Assembly: GCA_051870755.1 (NCBI GenBank)
Contig: JBJECE010000029.1
Location: forward strand, 1 to 64,000
DNA from: W0P28-013 sp051870755
GTDB taxonomy: Bacteria; Bacteroidota; Bacteroidia; Bacteroidales; Paludibacteraceae
Length of the DNA: 64,000 nt
Direction: 5' to 3'
Position numbers and translations under genes: made by a program. Below are positions 62,537 through 64,000 of this stretch, piece by piece (position 1 is the stretch's first letter; every line of letters starts with the position of its first letter). The notes beneath the pieces were generated by a model that saw only the letters and a list, made by a program, of their open reading frames with translations, did no database searches and was not told where the DNA came from.

Positions 62537-62947
62537 ATGGCAAATAAATTGTATTGTGGCAACAGTAGTAGTTATTCTGATTGTGTAGGCAATTGGAATG
62601 GTGAAAAGTTTTACAAGGGCAATTCATCAAGTTATTCGGATGTGCTGTTTAACTTTGATGGTCGAAAGGTCTATAAAGGCAATAGTAACAGTTACTCGGA
62701 TTGTATGTATAATTGGGACGGACGAAAACTATACCGTGGCAATAGTAGCAGTTACTCGGATTGTGTAGGTAATTGGGATGGTAAAAAGTTTTATAGAGGT
62801 AATTCTACTAGTTATTCGGATGCGCTATTTAACTTTGATGGCAAAAAAGTCTATAGAGGCAATAGTAGCAGCTACTCGGACTGTTTATTTAATGCAGATG
62901 GTTTGATCCCTATTGCTGTTATTGCTGTTGTAGCATTGACATTTTAA
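62537..62947 (+). CDS. GNSxSYSD repeat protein with hydrophobic tail
   Basis: A 136-residue protein made of six 20-residue repeats of the form K-x-Y-x-G-N-S-x-S-Y-S-D-x-x-x-N-x-[DN]-G-[KRE], for example KLYRGNSSSYSDCVGNWDGK. Three repeat types alternate with a period of three (CVGNW, then VLFNF or ALFNF, then CMYNW or CLFNA). The C-terminus ends in a hydrophobic segment, LIPIAVIAVVALTF, that could insert in a membrane. There is no signal peptide. The regular Tyr, Asn and Asp pattern suggests a small beta solenoid or stacked hairpins. I do not know its function. Confidence 0.75.
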   Translation: MANKLYCGNSSSYSDCVGNWNGEKFYKGNSSSYSDVLFNFDGRKVYKGNSNSYSDCMYNWDGRKLYRGNSSSYSDCVGNWDGKKFYRGNSTSYSDALFNFDGKKVYRGNSSSYSDCLFNADGLIPIAVIAVVALTF

Positions 62948-62958
62948 TACCCTTATTG

Positions 62959-62984
62959 GCAGGTGGGATTGGGGTCCCGCCTGC
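62959..62984 (+). other. Stem-loop between the repeat protein and the last gene
   Basis: GCAGGTGGGA (62959-62968) pairs with TCCCGCCTGC (62975-62984) around TTGGGG. No T run follows directly, so it may be a processing or stability element rather than a terminator. Confidence 0.5.
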
Positions 62985-63064
62985 TTACCAGAAACAATTT
63001 TTTTCAGAAGGGACAATGGCGAAAACCCTAAACAGAGTAGCCGAAATCAAATACCTAATATATT

Positions 63065-64000
63065 ATGGCAGATATCAGTCGTGAAGAATGGGTCGAACGT
63101 TCGACAGAAGAAAACATTCAATTAGTTGAAAAGTATTTTGAAACTCTCAATGGTCTTTCAAAGAATGAGTACGAACCCGGATATACTCGTTCGTTTATCG
63201 GTATCCGAAAGGATGAGAAGCCCTGCAATTTTGCAGTATTTACTCCCCAAAAGAAGAGAGTGGTTCTTGGAGTGAAGTTGACAGAGTCGGATGACATCAA
63301 TAACAACTTGGCAAGTATTGTGGGAGCAGATAGTTTCTCCTATACGAATGGGTGGTATAACATTAATGTGAATAATTCTAGCAATCCCGAGAAACTATGT
63401 GCAATCCTTTTAGAAGCAGAGAAAAAATTTGTCGAAGACACAAAGGAAGTGGATGCGAAAGAAACGACAGAGAATTTGAAGAAATACTGGGTATTTATAA
63501 CTGCAGATCTTGTTCGTATTGCACCATGCGATGAAAAAACCGTTATACAAAACTTTAAAGAAGACGGGCATGAGGATTTTGAGGGAGGATTGACTGAAGT
63601 TATCCAAGAAGCTGACTATTTTTGGGATTATTGGGAAGACGATGACTATACTGACTATTTTACATGCATCTATAGAGTTAGGGTAGTGCCGGTGGACAGT
63701 GATAGGCCTATATCCGATTACTATGCTACCAGAGGCGATGGATTTGACTATACAGAATACGGGGAGGGGTACAGAGATTATACGGAAGATATCTCCCCTT
63801 CAGATATTTCAGGTGTGTTTGTTTGGCACTTGCACGAACAACATATTTTTGTATATGAATTAATCACTAACCATTTTGATATTGAGAATCTGTGTATATA
63901 CACCCCAGACGATGTAGAGTATGATGGTGATTCCCTAACTATGATATATGTGGATTGTGGTGGGAGGTCATCCCTACTATATAAGGACGGAATATTCTTG
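63065..64000 (+). CDS. Acidic protein, possibly DUF5655-like, cut by the window edge
   Basis: The frame from ATG 63065 stays open for 312 codons to the end of the window. The N-terminal part (EKYFETLNGLSKNEYEPGYTRSFIGIRKDEKPCNFAVFTPQKKRVVLGVKL, then GWYNINVNNSSNPEKLCAILLEAEKKF) resembles the DUF5655 fold seen near nucleases and mobile genes; this is a weak, by-eye match. The rest is very acidic and rich in Tyr and Asp (WDYWEDDDYTDYF, GDGFDYTEYGEGYRDYTED). It lies 117 bases after the GNSxSYSD gene and probably shares its promoter. No function is assigned. Confidence 0.7.
   Translation, partial: MADISREEWVERSTEENIQLVEKYFETLNGLSKNEYEPGYTRSFIGIRKDEKPCNFAVFTPQKKRVVLGVKLTESDDINNNLASIVGADSFSYTNGWYNINVNNSSNPEKLCAILLEAEKKFVEDTKEVDAKETTENLKKYWVFITADLVRIAPCDEKTVIQNFKEDGHEDFEGGLTEVIQEADYFWDYWEDDDYTDYFTCIYRVRVVPVDSDRPISDYYATRGDGFDYTEYGEGYRDYTEDISPSDISGVFVWHLHEQHIFVYELITNHFDIENLCIYTPDDVEYDGDSLTMIYVDCGGRSSLLYKDGIFL

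Overview
The window looks like a scaffold from an uncultured member of the Bacteroidales. The evidence is a set of Bacteroidetes-type promoters (TTTG, 19-20 bases, TAnnTTTG), mostly A-rich starts with few Shine-Dalgarno sites, a type IX secretion (T9SS) C-terminal sorting domain, and a gene set typical of the group (DUF2851, ComF, DgkA, BtuB-like receptor). Housekeeping DNA has about 50% GC by eye. Several inserts are clearly AT-richer. A run of 100 N marks a scaffold gap at 53346-53445.

Layout. 1-3.0 kb: polA, leftward, with a good promoter. 3.0-7.55 kb: an AT-richer island holding one long, internally shuffled phage/conjugative-element polyvalent protein (kinase-like and PBECR-type nuclease-like segments, with repeated DIRYS/DVRFS linkers). 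7.6-10.1 kb: an RDD membrane protein, a small membrane protein and a DUF2851 protein. 10.2-19.1 kb: rightward DUF2975/HTH pair, M16 protease, ndk, M23-LysM peptidase, dihydrolipoyl dehydrogenase and a BtuB-like TonB receptor. 19.1-21.3 kb: a structured intergenic region with a possible small RNA, then an AT-rich type II restriction-modification pair. 21.3-30.3 kb: leftward glycosyltransferase, ComF, DgkA, a secreted hypothetical, recG, a polyprenyl synthase and uvrB. 30.6-53.1 kb: one 21.6 kb gene for a 7187-residue Ig-like repeat surface protein with a T9SS signal, followed by a small outer-membrane barrel gene. 53.2-53.9 kb: tRNA-Leu(TAA), a GIY-YIG nuclease gene and a broken tRNA-Leu copy. 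54-60.6 kb: a TPR-CHAT lipoprotein, an MTA/SAH nucleosidase, a K+/H+-type antiporter and an overlapping membrane Ser/Thr kinase. 60.6-64 kb: an accessory end with a DUF4143-type ATPase behind four phased dyads, an XRE regulator, a six-repeat GNSxSYSD protein, and a gene running off the edge.

How they fit together. The giant protein and the following barrel gene look like an adhesin and its outer-membrane partner. The antiporter and kinase genes overlap and are probably translationally coupled. The restriction and methylase genes overlap by 8 bases. The XRE gene, a 16-base palindrome and a promoter facing the repeat protein look like one small regulated module.

The most unusual points are: the mosaic polyvalent gene, whose rearrangement also lends polA part of its promoter; the two-domain super-repeat inside the giant protein; the GIY-YIG gene bracketed by tRNA-Leu 3' sequence; the structured element at 19.23-19.37 kb; and the two operator-bearing modules at the right end. 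Function calls rest on motifs read by eye; no database search was possible.
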